Shown here: one piece after another, positions 1 to 10,446 of the stretch
How the letters are laid out: each line of letters opens with the position of its first letter
How positions within the stretch are numbered: the stretch's first letter is position 1
NCBI GenBank assembly: GCA_029959085.1
Contig: JARWIR010000043.1
Location: 4,030,001-4,094,000 of the forward strand
Reading direction: 5' to 3'
DNA: 64,000 bases
DNA from: Nemophila menziesii
Taxonomy: Eukaryota; Streptophyta; Magnoliopsida; Boraginales; Hydrophyllaceae
Notes under the pieces: generated by a model
Database searches by the model: none
What the model was told of the DNA's origin: nothing
What the model saw: only the letters and a program-made list of their open reading frames with translations
Translations under genes and position numbers: made by a program

Positions 1-660
1 TTAATGTGTTGTATCAATTATTTGGGACAGATATAATAGAAGATGGTTCCACAAATAGAGAAATAGTTGATTATCTGTTAAATTATTTATTGATTAGATT
101 TAGAGCAAATAGTATGTTAGATGTGAAATGCTTCCTTATTAGTAATAACTAGCCATGTTGGATGGTTCAAATTTATACCCAGATATAGAAGACATATTTA
201 GATTGCAAAAGTAGTGTTCTGAATTTGGTCTTTGTTCTTATCCATTGCAGGAGTATAAAGAAAAACTGAGGGTTGTAAAACTTGATCAATTCAATCTCTT
301 CATCTTTTTTTTTGGTTGCTTCCTTAATTTCTTTCGATATTAACTCATGAATTGATGCGGGTTGTTGACTCGGTTAAAGTTCTCATGATCCCTATAGAGT
401 CTTAACTATTCGAGGATCTTTTGGTTGCCTCTATATAATCACTTAATGTAGATTTTATTTTGCTTTCTTTTAGTTTTCGTTATGTAAATTAGTGTGACCA
501 GCTTCTTCCTTTTGTAGTTTATGTTGTGGTCCAAATTAAATGTTAAATAAACTCTACTTTTGTGTAAAATCTTGGAATTTTGTTAATTCTTTAAGTTAAG
601 AAATATGATATGCAGATTTTGTAGTTTGAGATTCTCATGAATTTTATTTGTTTGTATCGT
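1..660. other. intergenic, nothing recognised
   Basis: AT-rich DNA with only short open frames on both strands. I see no domain, RNA gene or clear repeat. Confidence 0.5.
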
Positions 661-671
661 ATCATCCCAAT

Positions 672-768
672 GAATTCCATAACCGGGAAAGATCCCATCA
701 CTTGATAGATCGCATCACCGGAGTGAACCCATCACCCGGATGAATCCCATCACCCGGATAAACAATTA
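672..768. repeat. short minisatellite with CCCATCA core
   Basis: Four to five degenerate 17-20 bp units share the core CCATCAC(CC)GGA, for example CCATCACCCGGATGAATC. The core CCCATCA recurs in the large array at 1107 and, inverted, in the array at 6533. Confidence 0.7.
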
Positions 769-1106
769 CAGATTGTGGAATATTTCAATCTTTTGATTTT
801 CACTTGCTTTATCCTAGATTTGAATTATATGGGAATGAATTATAATAATGATATGACGACTTATGTAGTTCCAGTTTCTTACGATGCACACTTAGCTGCA
901 TTCCGTGCAAAGTAACCCAACAAGAGATAGAAATGCAGAATATTTCCAGAGACTCCCTCAAAGAAGGATAATGTATGGCTGTGACTTTTATGTAAATGTA
1001 TATATAATGTGAGGAACATACTAAACGAGTCTACTTCACATAGTGATTCTTATGAAGCAAAAAGAAGTGTAACTTGTGGAGTTAATTTGATATGTGATAT
1101 TAATAT

Positions 1107-2125
1107 GATTCCCATCAACGCGATTGATTCCCATCAGCGCGATTGAGTCCCATCAGCGCGATTGAGTCCCATCAGCGCGATAGATTCCCATCAGCGCGAT
1201 TGAGTCCCATCAGCGCGATTGAGTCCCATCATCGCGATTAAGTCCCATCAGCGCGATTGATTCCCATCAGCGCGATTGATTCCCATCAGCGCGATAGAGT
1301 CCCATCAGCGCGATAGAGTCCCATCAGCGCAATGAGGTCCCATCAGCGCGATTGAGTCCCATCAGCGCGATTGAGTCCCATCAGCGCGATAGAGTCCCAT
1401 CAACGCGATTGATTCCCATCAACGCGATTGATTCCCATCAGCGCGATTGATTCCCATCAGCGCGATGGAGTCCCATCAATGCGATTGATTCCCATCAACG
1501 CGATTGAGTCCCATCAGCGCGATTGAGTCCCATCAGCGCGATTGAGTCCCATCAGCGCGATTGAGTCCCATCAGCGCGATTGATTCCCATCAGCGCGACT
1601 GAGTCCCATCAGCGCGATAGAGTCCCATCAGCGCGATAGAGTCCCATCAGCGCGCGATTGATTCCCATCAGCGCGATAGAGTCCCATTAGCGCGATAGAG
1701 TCCCATCAGCGCGATAGAGTCCCATCAGCGCGATTGAGTCCCATCAGCGCGATAGAGTCCCATCAGCGCGATAGAGTCCCATCAACGTGATTGATTCCCA
1801 TCAGCTCGATGGAGTCCCATCAACGCGATTGATTCCCATCAACGCGATTGATTCCCATCAGCGCGATTGATTCCCATCAGCGCGATTGAGTCCCATCAAC
1901 GCGATCGAGTCCCATCAACGCGATTGAGTCCCATCAACGCGATTGATTCCCATCAGCGCGATTGAGTCCCATCAGCGCGATTGAGTCCCATCAACGCGAT
2001 TGATTCCCATCAGCACGATAAAGTCACATCAGTGCGATAGAGTCCCATCAACGCGATTGATTCCCATCAGCGCAATGAGTCCCATCAGCGTGATTGAGTC
2101 CCATCAGCGCGATTAAGTCCCATTG
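1107..2125. repeat. 19-bp minisatellite, about 53 copies
   Basis: Head-to-tail copies of a 19-bp unit, consensus GAGTCCCATCAGCGCGATT, run for about 1.02 kb. Variants are position-specific: GAG/GAT/TAG before TCCC, CAGCGC/CAACGC, and a few indels such as an extra CG near 1650. Stops occur in all frames, so it is not coding. The unit is much more GC-rich than its surroundings and contains CpG-rich GCGCGA, which would be dense in methylation targets. Confidence 0.95.
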
Positions 2126-2598
2126 ATTACATTTTCAGGTTTATATGTTGTTTAAAGGTTTCCTTGGAGTTGTTATGTGTATATATACTAAGCTCAACAA
2201 CAAAACATTCTTGTTTCTCAACAATTTTTCCTAGATGGGACAATTAACATGGAATATGTAATATGACTAATTGAAGAGAAAGTACATTTTCTTTCATAGT
2301 GAGGCTCGGAACTGCATAACTACTCGTGTACCAAATAGGAACACAAAAAGCATGTTCTAGCATAACACGTTATAACCAGAATTGCTCAAAACAAACAAAC
2401 TACTACCATTTCTTGATCAAATTTCCTAGTGTTACACATAACCAATATAGAGCATGAAATAAAAAAACAACAAATTCGACAGCTAAGAGGGTGTTGAATA
2501 AAGAACAAAAATAAACAAAAGGTATAGAATGTACACAAGAACCGAATACAAAAGTTATAAATAGAGTTATGTAAAATGAAATCTTTGTTACTTCATTT

Positions 2599-2799
2599 CT
2601 ATAAAAGAAAATCAAGAATCACTTGCGATTTTCCAGCCACATCTACAGACCCTTCTTCTGCTCTATTTCGCACTTTCTGCTTACCCTTTTGCTTATCACC
2701 TTTTTCCTTACGAGAACTTCTATGTTTCTTCTTCTCGTTACTTTGACTAATCAGGCCCACATCTCCAAACTCAGAGTTCTGTAGCTTTCCTCTTCTCAT
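2599..2799 (-). other. lysine-rich open frame, possible captured exon
   Basis: A 66-codon frame opening with ATG encodes a very basic segment (KKKHRSSRKEKGDKQKGKQK) that resembles a nuclear-localisation tract. It lies downstream, on the same strand, of the proteasome, PP2C and ARGONAUTE fragments and may be another captured piece or a 3' part of a chimeric transcript. I do not recognise the family. It could be chance. Confidence 0.3.
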
Positions 2800-3035
2800 T
2801 GTAATGAATCATAAGTCGTTACAATATCAATTTTCAACATACAGATCAAGCCTTTTTCACCATAGTCTAAATAATTATAACACAAATCACAATGAAGCTT
2901 AACTAGCAAACGATTGTTGAGAATTAATAATAGCAGTACACATTTAACTAAGTTTTACAATCGTAAATAATTTGTTGCGAATAGTTACAGAAAGAACAAT
3001 ACAACGAAACAAACACACATAATTCTTTTCTCCAT

Positions 3036-3447
3036 CTATGAAGTTCCTGATGCTTCAGCCATTTCCTGTTCAACAGGTGATGCTTTAACTGGATAGTATT
3101 TGTAATGAAGTTCGCTTAAATCATCACCAAACAGCTTTTTCCATCCATTTGCACTTACATGATACACTAAATATAATCATAACTAAATTTCATTATTAGC
3201 ATAAATATAAGGAGTAAGAGGTGGTGGAGGTGGTGGAGAAATATTACCGCTAGCTACACCACCACTAGCTCCATCTCTGAATGTCGCATGATAAATAGCT
3301 TGTCTACCCAATTCCGCAGCTTCTTCAACAGACATATCATACCAGTAACTATACAGATCACAAAAAGATAAGTTAAAATTAATTAATATAGGGACCTATA
3401 GTGCAATTAACAACATACCCATTATCAAGAACACCGTAAGCATATTA
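3036..3447 (-). pseudogene. 20S proteasome beta-5 subunit (PBE) C-terminal fragment
   Basis: Three consecutive exons match the C-terminal end of the plant proteasome beta type-5 subunit. A truncated one at 3419-3447 reads YAYGVLDNG. A second at 3248-3348 reads YWYDMSVEEAAELG then IYHATFRDGASGGVAS. The last, 3036-3166, reads VYHVSANGWKKLFGDDLSEL then a tail ending EQEMAEASGTS and a stop. Splice sites and phases between them are intact (donors at 3418 and 3247, acceptors before 3348 and 3166). The propeptide, the catalytic N-terminal threonine and the first two thirds of the protein are missing. On its 5' side the sequence changes abruptly to a PP2C exon, so this is a captured or transduced fragment, not a decayed resident gene. 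Confidence 0.85.
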
Positions 3448-3545
3448 ACTGTATTCATTGATGGGACTATTTTGTACAATATCTACTGCCTTCTGATTGG
3501 TCAGATGCTCCCAAAGACACGTTCCTATTTTTTGCATTTTATTAC
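3447..3545 (-). pseudogene. PP2C phosphatase exon fragment
   Basis: The minus strand encodes CLWEHLTNQKAVDIVQNSP, matching the segment of plant clade-D type 2C protein phosphatases usually written DGLWEHL(S/T)NQEAVDIV. Only this stretch of about 25 codons is recognisable. It then runs through a few unrelated codons to a stop and meets the proteasome fragment. Neither the metal-binding aspartates nor the rest of the PP2C fold is nearby. Confidence 0.75.
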
Positions 3546-3569
3546 ACCACATTAATCTATATACTCTTC

Positions 3570-3765
3570 AGAATTCTCACATTTCACTTGTGTTTGTGCT
3601 TGTACTTTCGTCTTCATAAATTGCTCCAAAGAACCTTCTAGACCTCGATCAATCTTGCTCCTTTTGAGTGAAGTATTAGTAAGCTCTGTTCCAAATGCTC
3701 TTTTCTTAGGCACATTGAAATTAGTTAAAGGATTTGTAGTTTCATTTTTTTGATTTTTCTCTCAA
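3570..3765 (-). pseudogene. unidentified coding-like remnant
   Basis: An open stretch of about 65 codons on the minus strand reads TNPLTNFNVPKKRAFGTEL, then SLKRSKIDRGLEGSLEQF and ends before the PP2C piece. Composition is protein-like and basic. I do not recognise the source gene. It lies between the exon-like blocks and the PP2C fragment and may be another captured segment. Confidence 0.35.
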
Positions 3766-4489
3766 TCCTAACCATCTAAATGCAGGTTTTTTTGTTACAG
3801 GGTGATGAGTCTGCATATAATACAACACAAACTTCATTTTTAATTATCTTCTTAAAATGCATATAAAGCAGAATAATCAATTAATTAAGTCAAATCCTAC
3901 CTAAACAATCGATAAGACATATCATCAGAAATTTACAGAATATAATCTCAATACAAAGACATTATTTATATATTTACATAGTAGAGAATATACCTTTGCC
4001 CTCAAAAGGAACGATTAGTCCCATCAGTAGTGATTATTACATCTAAGTTGACTCTAATTGAATGATCACTTACCTGAGAGAAGTATAATGGGATTCATCC
4101 CATTAGTGTATTAATCTTGATGTATTCTCAAGCCATTTCACTATTAGCTTTCAAACTTCAAGCAAACTTATGTCTTCTTAATTACTTGGTAATATATACA
4201 CAGTTTAATCTACACAACACGTGAATCATAAATAGCGTAACAACATGAGATAAACAACTCTAACAGACACAGGGCATCATAATATCCACTTATCCAGGTC
4301 AAATTTCATTACTAACTGAAGACTTGCTTCATCCCATCATAGTGTAATTGTAGGAGGAGGAGGAACTAACCATGATAACCATGAATCTCAGGAAGTATAA
4401 TTTTCAAAAGCTGAAGCTTCTATTTTTCATCCCCAATAGTTCTAAGTTTGGCAACTGATTTGTTATGTATAATACAAATCTCTACCTTC

Positions 4490-4550
4490 TCTCTTCTTCA
4501 TTCGCTTTCCGTCTATTGTTTCTCTCTTCCTGTATAATCACAAAATTTAC
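4490..4550 (-). other. exon-like block, coiled-coil-like coding
   Basis: After an acceptor (ATACAG) the minus strand reads EERNNRRKANEEERR. It could join in frame to the exon-like block at 5221-5301, which ends LAELQ before a consensus donor. Such charged sequence suggests a coiled coil. The source gene is not recognised. Confidence 0.3.
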
Positions 4551-5220
4551 TTGAACATTTTATTTGCTAATAATAATAGCAGTTCAAATAATTTCAGGTT
4601 AACATGTTTAGTGGGAAAGTTGGAAGCAAATAAATAAAACACAAAACACTTTATTCTTTGAAGCGCTTCTGCATTTTTTTTGCGGCTCCATAAAGTAACT
4701 AAAAACATACCAGCAACAGGGTGAGAATTTCTTGTGTTATTTTTATGGCTTCACGTAGTTAGCTAGTGTTAGTAAGTAATTTTAACCAAAAAATCCAAAT
4801 ACTCTCAACTCAACTCAACTACTATCTTCCATACCTAAAAAAAGGGGAGACAACTTTTTCCAACATATATTATTAGTAATGAATTATCAAACACGCTCTT
4901 CTCCGAGGATTAGAAAAACTCACAGTATGTCATACAAACTGAGAATCTCTATAGAAGAAAGTCTAACAAAATAGCACCACCTGATTCAAAATATGTACAG
5001 CACCCACTTGAGTATCAACCAAATATGCCCAAACCATAACACACCCCTAAAATCATATATTCTATTCTTTTTTTCTTCATTTTCCAGTAACTACTTAAAT
5101 TAGTATTAGTCAAAACCTCAAACATCTCAAATGCACTGTCACACAACTAAGCAGCCACTAAAATGGTCATAACAAAACTAAAAAAACACTAAAATTAATT
5201 AAGAAAAACTGATATCATAC

Positions 5221-5301
5221 CTGAAGCTCAGCTAATTTTTCACGAATTTGCATATAACCCAAGTGAAGCTCCCCTCCAAAATGGTCAGCTAATCGCGATC
5301 A
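5221..5301 (-). other. exon-like block with intact splice sites
   Basis: An 81-bp block is bounded by an AG acceptor (5302-5303) and a GT donor (5219-5220). One frame is open and reads RLADHFGGELHLGYMQ then IREKLAELQ. I do not recognise the source. It sits between the ARGONAUTE exon and the other fragments, on the same strand. Confidence 0.35.
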
Positions 5302-5443
5302 CTGAAAATGACACCAGAATTAAAATAGTATCATCATAAAGCCACGAAAGTATGAAAAATCATAATAGTAACCCCCAAAAGCCTGAAGGTAACAAACACC
5401 ATCACAATCTAATATAACACAAACAAAAAAACAACAAACTTAC

Positions 5444-5560
5444 AATCCCTTTGATGGTACACATATTAACAAGGTCCCTGGCAAATGCTACTCGTTTGAT
5501 ATTCGATCTAGAGAAACTCACACACGTCCAATAATTCACTGTCGCACCATTAACCATTTT
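5444..5560 (-). pseudogene. ARGONAUTE exon fragment (MID region)
   Basis: One exon of 117 bp, bounded by a TAG acceptor and a GTAAGT donor, encodes KMVNGATVNYWTCVSFSR, then NIKRVAFARDLVNMC. This matches the conserved block M(V/I)NGGTVNxWxCxxFS at the start of the MID domain of plant AGO1-clade ARGONAUTE proteins. No neighbouring AGO exons (PAZ, rest of MID, PIWI) are recognisable. It is therefore an isolated captured exon, upstream of and on the same strand as the PP2C and proteasome pieces. Confidence 0.75.
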
Positions 5561-5954
5561 CTATACACAACACACATATATTTGATCTTATAACATGAAA
5601 AGCTTTTATCCCATCACCTCCGCCATATCCCGCCGTAATCAATTGATGTAAAGCCACTGAATAAAGTTACGGGCTGTTGATGAGCAGTTGGGCAGATCGA
5701 TGGCGGAGCGAGGCTTCAGTTTGGGCTTTAAAGGATTGGAGGACAGTATCAATTCAATTTGGGCTTTGATACTAATCCCATCAATCCCAAATTCAACTCT
5801 AGAATTGAAATTCAAATCTGCTTCTTCGTTTTCGATCGATTGCAGTAGCGTTCTTCAGTTTGTTTTTGTGTGTGTGCGTGTGTTAGTGGGTGAGAAAAGT
5901 AAATTGTGTATTTTTTAATTTTAAATAGTATGTTATGTTTTTTAATTGGAGTGT

Positions 5955-6052
5955 AAGGGTATATAGGTAATCTAAGTATACTAAGTAAAATGATGATTCA
6001 TTGAGACAACTATAATATTAATATGATTTTTAAGGCATTGACCTTTAATTAT
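5955..6052. repeat. relic of a terminal repeat like that of the 6438-6741 element
   Basis: The stretch with GATGATTCATTGAGACAAC, then TATAATATTAATATGATTTT and GGCATTGACC, is a diverged direct copy of 6665-6741, the right terminal repeat of the next element. It may mark the right end of the transposon that carried the gene fragments. Confidence 0.5.
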
Positions 6053-6223
6053 AAGGCTAATTTGGGATGAGGCTGTTTTTAATAAATATTTTATTTTAGG
6101 CACCTTTTTCTAAATAAGTTTTTTAAAATGCATCAATCAACAAATGGCTAAAAAAAAAAGGAAAAAGCAATATATGTGATCTTTTATGGGCAAAAAATGA
6201 TGGTTGTGGTGAGAGAAAATTAA

Positions 6224-6403
6224 GAGTAATGATATTTGTCACCCCTTTTCATGTCACCCTTTTATCACTTTTTCTATATACATGTTTTGATTTCCTTGAA
6301 TAGAAGATAGAGAAAAATTAAATAGGATAGAGAAATCCATTCATTGGTTATGTAGGCATACACGTAGGAGGTGATACAAAAAGGGTGACAAATATCATTA
6401 CTC
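6224..6403. mobile_element. MITE with GAGTAATG...CATTACTC inverted ends
   Basis: A 180-bp element whose ends are inverted repeats of about 22 bp: GAGTAATGATATTTGTCACC at left and its complement GGGTGACAAATATCATTACTC at right. No coding capacity. The same terminal motif with a clear 9-bp duplication occurs at 59942-60100, so a Mutator-type origin is likely. The target duplication here is not clear. Confidence 0.8.
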
Positions 6404-6437
6404 TTCTAATTATTAGGCAATAATCTAATAAAATAAT

Positions 6438-6741
6438 GGGAAAATGACCCAAAAAATCAAAATAATATTATTTTCAGCCCAATAACATCAATGACAAAAT
6501 TTCTTCCCAATAACATCATTAACTAAATTTTGTCCTTGATGGGAATCGTCCTTGACGGGAATCGTCCTTGACGGGAATCGTCCTTGATGGGAATCGTCCT
6601 TGACGGGAATCGTCCTTGATGGGAATCGTCCTTGACGGGAATCGTTCTTGACGGGTAAACATGTAATCTTATAATAGTAAGTTAATGGATGATTCTTTGG
6701 GGCAAGTATAATATTATTTTGATTTTTTGGGTCATTGACCC
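6438..6741. mobile_element. non-autonomous TIR element carrying a minisatellite (Mutator-like)
   Basis: A 304-bp element begins GGGAAAATGACCCAAAAAAT and ends with its imperfect complement ATTTTTTGGGTCATTGACCC. The inverted ends extend over about 45 bp. The GGG...CCCAAAAA start resembles Mutator-like ends. Flanks TAAAATAAT and ATAAATAAT may be an imperfect 9-bp duplication. Eight copies of a 16-bp repeat fill its centre. Confidence 0.65.
6533..6660. repeat. 16-bp minisatellite, 8 copies
   Basis: Units of TCCTTGA(T/C)GGGAATCG repeat eight times, the last one diverged. Read on the minus strand it contains GATTCCCATCA, the same core as the 19-bp array at 1107-2125, so the two arrays are in inverted orientation. 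Confidence 0.95.
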
Positions 6742-6799
6742 ATAAATAATACTAAATTTTAAGATAAAATTGAAAAATTTCAAAATAAAAAAAGAAAAG

Positions 6800-7456
6800 A
6801 AAAAGTAAACGTTAAAGAACAAGGAAACGTAAAACTCATCTCTCACACTCGAATTGGAACAAAAAACAAAAAGAAATTCACACTCACACCTTCCCACCAA
6901 GCCGCTCTCCTGCACAAGAAAACCGCCACCACTCGTTACTATTCCCCACCATCATCAACCCGGCTTGGCTACGCCATCAACAATTGAAGAACCCAAATTA
7001 AGGTAAAAACCATTGAAACTCTAAAAAATTGAATTATTTGTAAGTCCTAATCTTATTCCTTTTACAATTTCTCAAAATTATCTTATTTAAGTATAATTGC
7101 AGTTGGGATGTTTATTATATTTTTTATACAAATACTACAATGGCCATTTTATGACCGTTGGAAGCCTTTTACGAGAAGCGATGCGCTGAAAATAGCTTAT
7201 ATGGGGAGGGGATGCCGTATGAGTTTTGTGGGTCCCATGATTTGCCGTGACTGTTGGAGTGAGCAATTTGGTCTTACATTTTTTGAATTGTTTTGCAGTA
7301 AATTTTCATTTGGCGCAACTGCTGGATCATTCATTTATCCATATAAATAAACACCCCATCCCACCCGCTTGCAGCCACTACTGTGTACGTATCATTTTGG
7401 TGAATTATATTTAATGGTTGTAGTAGTTGAGTACTTTGTCGAAACTTTAGCTTTGT
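6800..7456 (+). promoter_or_regulatory. probable 5' UTR with leader intron of the SOSS-B-like gene
   Basis: A pyrimidine/CA-rich leader-like stretch (about 6840-6990) ends at AAATTAAG followed by GTAAAA, a plausible donor. A plausible acceptor, TTTGTAG, lies near 7456, 30 bp before the start codon. I infer a 5' UTR intron. The frame at 7108-7350 in this interval has no recognisable product. Confidence 0.4.
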
Positions 7457-7487
7457 AGTAATTAAGCTTATCAACAATTTGTGTATG

Positions 7488-7907
7488 ATGCAATCGTTAA
7501 AGGAAATAGTACCCTCGGTAGAAAAAAAGATAAACACAAAGTTCATCATTTTGGAAAAAGGAATACAAAAAGGTAAAAACAAACAACACCTGAAAACATG
7601 CATAGCATTGGTAGCAGATGAAACAGCAGCAGTTCATTTCGAGTTATGGGGTGATGAGTGTGATGCTTTTGAGACTGGGGATATTATTTCTTTGTCCAAT
7701 GGAAGATTTTTGCTTGATAATAATGCCTTTTTGTTGCGAGCTGGTATGCAAGGTAAAGCCTATAAGGTTGGAGAATTTAACATGGCTTATGTTGAAACAC
7801 CAAACATGAGTGAGATTAATTGGGGTCTTGATTCTCTCAATTCAAATAAATTTGTTCAAAAAGCTGTTGTTTCTCCTTACTCTCGGATCTTTCCACCAAT
7901 TCTTTGA
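7488..7907 (+). CDS. SOSS complex subunit B-like OB-fold ssDNA-binding protein
   Basis: A single-exon gene of 139 codons. The product matches the plant SOSS-B/hSSB-like nucleic-acid-binding OB-fold family throughout: SLKEIVPSVEKKINTKFIIL at the N-terminus, then TCIALVADETAAVHFELWGD in the middle and a C-terminal FNMAYVETPNMSEINWGLD block ending SPYSRIFPP. Family members bind single-stranded DNA or RNA and, in animals, act with INTS3 in double-strand-break response; the plant role is inferred. In-frame ATGs also occur at 7479 and 7485; I chose 7488 because MQSLKEIVP aligns with the usual family start. Length is normal and no break is seen. The OB fold covers about residues 15-115. Two small transposons sit just upstream. 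Confidence 0.85.
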   Translation: MQSLKEIVPSVEKKINTKFIILEKGIQKGKNKQHLKTCIALVADETAAVHFELWGDECDAFETGDIISLSNGRFLLDNNAFLLRAGMQGKAYKVGEFNMAYVETPNMSEINWGLDSLNSNKFVQKAVVSPYSRIFPPIL

Positions 7908-9060
7908 CTAGCTATTGTTATCTTGTAATTCGTAACTATTATATTATTAATTATAATCTGGAGCTTGTTTTGATTTGAAGCCAAATTTTTTTAATACAAG
8001 AGAAATTCTTCATCTTAGCTGGAATTGTTTTGAATGTCTGTCTTGCTAATCTTGATTTCGTCCTTAATTATTGTCATGTCTTGAAAAAATGTTTTTTTTG
8101 TTATGTATTCTTTCCTTGTCTCTACTTTTTCTCAAAATTTTGTAAACAATTATTCAACCAAAACCTCTTAACACCCCGTGAGAATTTTTCTAATTTTAAA
8201 TAGATTTCCCCTTTTTTAAGCACTAAAATCGAATTGCATGCACACTTTTTTGTCATGATCTTTTTATTCCGTTTTTTGGTTTTATTATCTATTTCTTTGA
8301 TGTTGGTTGGTTTGATAGCCGTGGAGGCTCAGAGTGTTATCTTGGAGACCAGATAGGGTCGGGTTGAAAAGAATTAGATTAATCTTGCTAAGCTTGTAAT
8401 TTTGGGATTTGCTACAACTTGTACTATTACTTTTCAGTAGATGTTGCAGTTGGCTCTCATTGACTTGAGGAAGGATTGATATTATTATGGTGGGGTGAGG
8501 AGTAGGAACTTGAGTCAATCCACTTTAAACCATATTTCCTTACTTTTGGATGTGCTTAAGTTTAATTCCAGGATTACTCGTTTGTTACAAAGCCTACTGT
8601 TGGTGGAACTTGACTCTTACTCTGGGGGATGGTGAACAGTACGTGTAAGGAAACTGGAGAAATCATATTGACGGTAGTTCATGGGCAAAGTTCAAGTTCT
8701 ATCAATTTTCTTCTTGATGAATTATAAAGGCCTTAGGCTTGGATTTACATAACAGAAGGAATACATTTTGTTGATTAAATGGGAAGCTTTTCAATGGCTC
8801 TTCATACCAGGTTGTAAAGCTCTTTAAGGATATTTAGACTATGAAATTATCAAGATGTTAGGCAAGTGGACCAATAAAGTGCTAATGTCCATACGTTTGA
8901 AGTATTATCCCAGTATTCTATATCTTTTTAAAACTCGTCATCTAGCAAGTGTGGCTTAGTGTTGTCAAGAGAGCTCATTTTGATAATTCTTTTGGCTTTA
9001 GTCCCAGAGGTTGCTTAAATAGAGCTGTTGGGGTCTTAGTTAAGTGGAAGAATTGTATCC
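7908..9060. other. 3' flank and degraded DNA
   Basis: T-rich 3' flank of the OB-fold gene, followed by sequence with many stops and protein-like scraps on +. I could not name a family for 8540-9060; it may be the start of the LINE relic that follows. Confidence 0.4.
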
Positions 9061-9066
9061 ATCTTT

Positions 9067-9400
9067 ATGTTATTGTATGTCGTTTGTTCGATTAAGGAAA
9101 ACTACGGTTTAATATGGTACATTGTTTTCATTCATGCTTCAACTGATTATGTTGAAAAAGTTCAGTTGCAAAAATCCTTTCATCTTGGAGTTTTAGAATT
9201 GTTGAACCTTGGATTGTTGATGGTGTTTTTAATAACGTTGTCGGAATTTTGGAGAAGCTTGGTGTTAGGGAATCTCATAATGACAGTGCTTAAAATTAAT
9301 GAGTTCATCAAATTCAAATTTGTTCCTCAAGGTCTCAGCTGCTGAAGGTTGTTCCTATACATGGTCTAACCGTGTGATGCTATATAGTTGTTGAACCTTG
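9067..9400 (+). pseudogene. LINE endonuclease relic
   Basis: The plus strand reads WYIVFIHASTDYVEKVQLQK, which resembles the (V/I)YAS.DYVER..LW block of plant L1 endonucleases. A shifted frame further on reads AEGCSYTWSNR, like the CxYTWSN motif of the same domain. The expected spacing is kept but frameshifts and stops are present. Confidence 0.45.
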
Positions 9401-10438
9401 AATTATTACTGGCCATATGTATGTGATGTCTCTATTTATGTGATTGATTCATCCAGAACATCATTTTAGGGTTATATTGTGCTTAGTTGAGTGCTTTCCT
9501 CTTATATATTTACAGTTTCTCGTTTCTTTTCTAATTTTAGAAAATTATTACTTTTAGAGCTATTTGTGTATAATTTGTATGTTAAATGTGTAACTCTTAG
9601 GTACTTTGATGATATCAAATCAAAGATAGGAAGTCGAGGTCAAACCCAAGTCAAAGAGATTAAGGAGCAAGAAACCACTTTTAGAAAGTGAAAATAGTTG
9701 CCGACCAGATTCAGAAAACGACTAAAAAATATATTAATTTTTCCTTATTGACATTTTGACAATTTTTTTTTTTTAATTTTACCAACAATTTTTCTTTATT
9801 AATATATAACAACTACCGCTTGGCAATGAATATACTTTTCAAATCACTATCAAAACCGTTATCGGTCCAATTATTCTCAATACCACCCTTCTATATGTAG
9901 AATCCACTGATATTTACACGTACAATCCATTAAGACAAACCATTGATATTTACACATCAACCCATTATTATTATGTGTACAATCCTTTGATATGTTTGTG
10001 TAACCCACTGTTGTATAGTCAATCTGCTATTTTTTGTATTAACAACCCACAACTTGTTACTTACGTCTTTAGCTCTTGATTTTTAAATGTTGTCTTTTTA
10101 GTTTTATGCATGTACTTAAAAGTTGAAGATTTGGCGACCAAGAAAGTGATTTGATATGATAGTATAGGAAATGTTATCAAATGTTTTAGTTATAGAATTG
10201 TGTAGGTATGGAATGTTCTAGTTATAGAATATTGTAATTATGAAATGTTTTAATTATGGAAAACAAAATTTAGTTTTAGAATATATTTTTATTAATTAAG
10301 GTGACAAAGGGTGTTTTAGTTATTGATTTGAATTGGACTTCTTTGGATAGAATGATTGGTTATTGATTTTATATGTAAACCACTCTTAATAAGATACTAA
10401 ATATCATTTTATCATTCATGTAGTACGCAGACCTTTTA
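9401..10438. other. AT-rich DNA with degenerate short repeats
   Basis: Loose repetition of CATTGATATTTACAC-like words (about 9900-10020) and of TTTTAGTTATAGAAT-like words (about 10180-10290). No gene seen. Confidence 0.4.
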
Positions 10439-10446
10439 TATGTGGG

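Larger units (their letters stand above)
3770..5443. other. intronic/intergenic filler of the gene-fragment cluster
   Basis: AT-rich sequence between the exon-like blocks. Single CCCATCA or CCCATTA words occur near 4019, 4100, 4331 and 5610. Nothing else could be assigned. Confidence 0.4.

Noticed and set aside
1107..2125. CRISPR-like array
   Set aside because: The units are contiguous 19-bp tandem repeats without unique spacers, and the context is a plant nuclear genome.
7108..7350. 80-codon open frame upstream of the OB-fold gene
   Set aside because: No family resemblance; it lies in the probable leader intron between a plausible donor and acceptor.
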